From: an uncultured Collinsella sp.
GTDB taxonomy: Bacteria > Actinomycetota > Coriobacteriia > Coriobacteriales > Coriobacteriaceae
Reading direction: 5' to 3'
Assembly (NCBI GenBank): GCA_900544425.1
Contig: UQUX01000044.1
Span: 1-13,629, forward strand
Length of the DNA stretch: 13,629 nucleotides
Part shown: piece by piece, positions 13,085 through 13,629 of the stretch
Layout: each line of letters opens with the position of its first letter
Numbering within the stretch: position 1 is the stretch's first letter
Notes under the pieces: generated by a model
Told to the model about the DNA's origin: nothing
The model's input: the letters and a program-made list of their open reading frames with translations, nothing else
Database searches by the model: none
Translations under genes and position numbers: made by a program

Positions 13085-13629
13085 GACCGTCATTATGGGA
13101 ACGGGCCGCATGGGCTCGCTCATCCGCACTACCGCCGAAGGCATTGTCGACGCCGCCGGTCAGCCCGTTTTTGATATCGTGGCCCAGATTGGCTTCGATT
13201 TGAGCGAGCTCGAGAACGCACCGGCTGCCGACGTCATCATCGACTTCTCGAACGTCGCGACCTTCGACGCCGTCGTCGCCTATGTCGAGCGCACGGGCGC
13301 GGCGTTGGTCTCAGGCACCACAGGCTACACCCCCGAGCAGATGGACCGCCTGCGTGAGCTGGGCCAGAACACCCGCGTTATGCACTCGGGCAATTACTCC
13401 ATCGGTATCGCAGCCCTGCGCCATCTGGTAGCGCAGGCTACACGCGAGCTGCCCGGCTTTGACTGCGAAATCGTCGAGACGCACCACAACCAAAAGGTCG
13501 ACGCCCCCAGCGGCACTGCCAAGCTACTGCTCGACGCCGTCGTCGAAGCCGAGCCCGAGGCAGGCTACCACCCCGTCTATGGCCGCGAGGGCATGTGCGG
13601 AGCACGCGATCCCAAGGAAATCGGTATGC
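13077..13629 (+). CDS. dapB: 4-hydroxy-tetrahydrodipicolinate reductase DapB, 5' part
   Basis: DapB reduces the DapA product with NAD(P)H. The first 184 codons are present and the gene runs off the window. The start is a TTG at 13077, overlapping the dapA stop by 8 nt, with AAGGGAG (13061-13067) 9 nt upstream. It gives IKTVIMGTGRMGS, the dinucleotide-binding loop. Later motifs are IIDFSN, VSGTTGYT, GNYSIGIAAL and the signature ETHHNQKVDAPSGTAK, with the catalytic His pair and Lys. The ATG at 13095 (MGTGRMGS) would cut into the nucleotide-binding strand, so TTG is preferred. It shares the riboswitch-controlled transcript with lysA and dapA. Confidence 0.92.
   Translation, partial: MIKTVIMGTGRMGSLIRTTAEGIVDAAGQPVFDIVAQIGFDLSELENAPAADVIIDFSNVATFDAVVAYVERTGAALVSGTTGYTPEQMDRLRELGQNTRVMHSGNYSIGIAALRHLVAQATRELPGFDCEIVETHHNQKVDAPSGTAKLLLDAVVEAEPEAGYHPVYGREGMCGARDPKEIGM

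Overview
The window looks like chromosomal DNA of a gut actinobacterium of the class Coriobacteriia, most likely Collinsella or a close relative. This is inferred from the moderately high GC content, the codon usage, an Ecf-type transporter, a racemase/D-Asp-ligase-like pair, and lysine genes under a lysine riboswitch. No rRNA or other decisive marker is present. Genes are dense. No tRNA, rRNA, CRISPR array or complete insertion sequence is visible.

Layout. (1) 1-1144 (+): the 3' end of an energy-coupling factor ATPase overlaps a complete EcfT transmembrane gene; a hairpin terminator follows. (2) 1269-3356 (-): an ATP-grasp carboxylate-amine ligase resembling D-aspartate ligase is followed by an aspartate/glutamate racemase, probably supplying a D-amino acid and attaching it to peptidoglycan precursors. 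(3) 3579-4211 (+): a MOSC-domain gene is interrupted by one in-frame TAA. (4) 4212-5579 (+): an AT-rich region packed with short palindromes precedes a secreted coiled-coil protein with a lysozyme-like C-terminal domain. A strong terminator follows. (5) 5617-8481 (-): read in transcription order, this holds a small membrane protein, a membrane-anchored FxLYD protein whose Shine-Dalgarno sequence lies inside a 14-bp inverted repeat, an XRE-like DNA-binding protein, and a Ser/Thr kinase with three C-terminal membrane segments. (6) 8511-9105 (-): a HigB-HigA toxin-antitoxin pair, toxin gene first. (7) 9208-10395 (-): an M20 amidohydrolase. (8) 10396-13629 (+): a divergent control region with a lysine riboswitch, then lysA, dapA and the start of dapB.

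The strongest functional unit is lysine/diaminopimelate synthesis. The riboswitch controls lysA-dapA-dapB, and the divergent M20 enzyme may be an N-acetyl-diaminopimelate deacetylase (inference). lysA has no stop codon: its frame runs straight into dapA, giving a 769-residue LysA-DapA reading frame. dapA also keeps its own strong ribosome binding site and ATG at the junction. Several genes concern the cell wall: DAP/lysine synthesis, the racemase and ligase, the secreted lysozyme-like enzyme, and possibly the kinase.

Most worth a second look are the lysA-dapA fusion, the RBS-occluding inverted repeat, the palindrome cluster before the secreted hydrolase, the FxLYD/HTH/kinase cassette, and the single-stop MOSC pseudogene.
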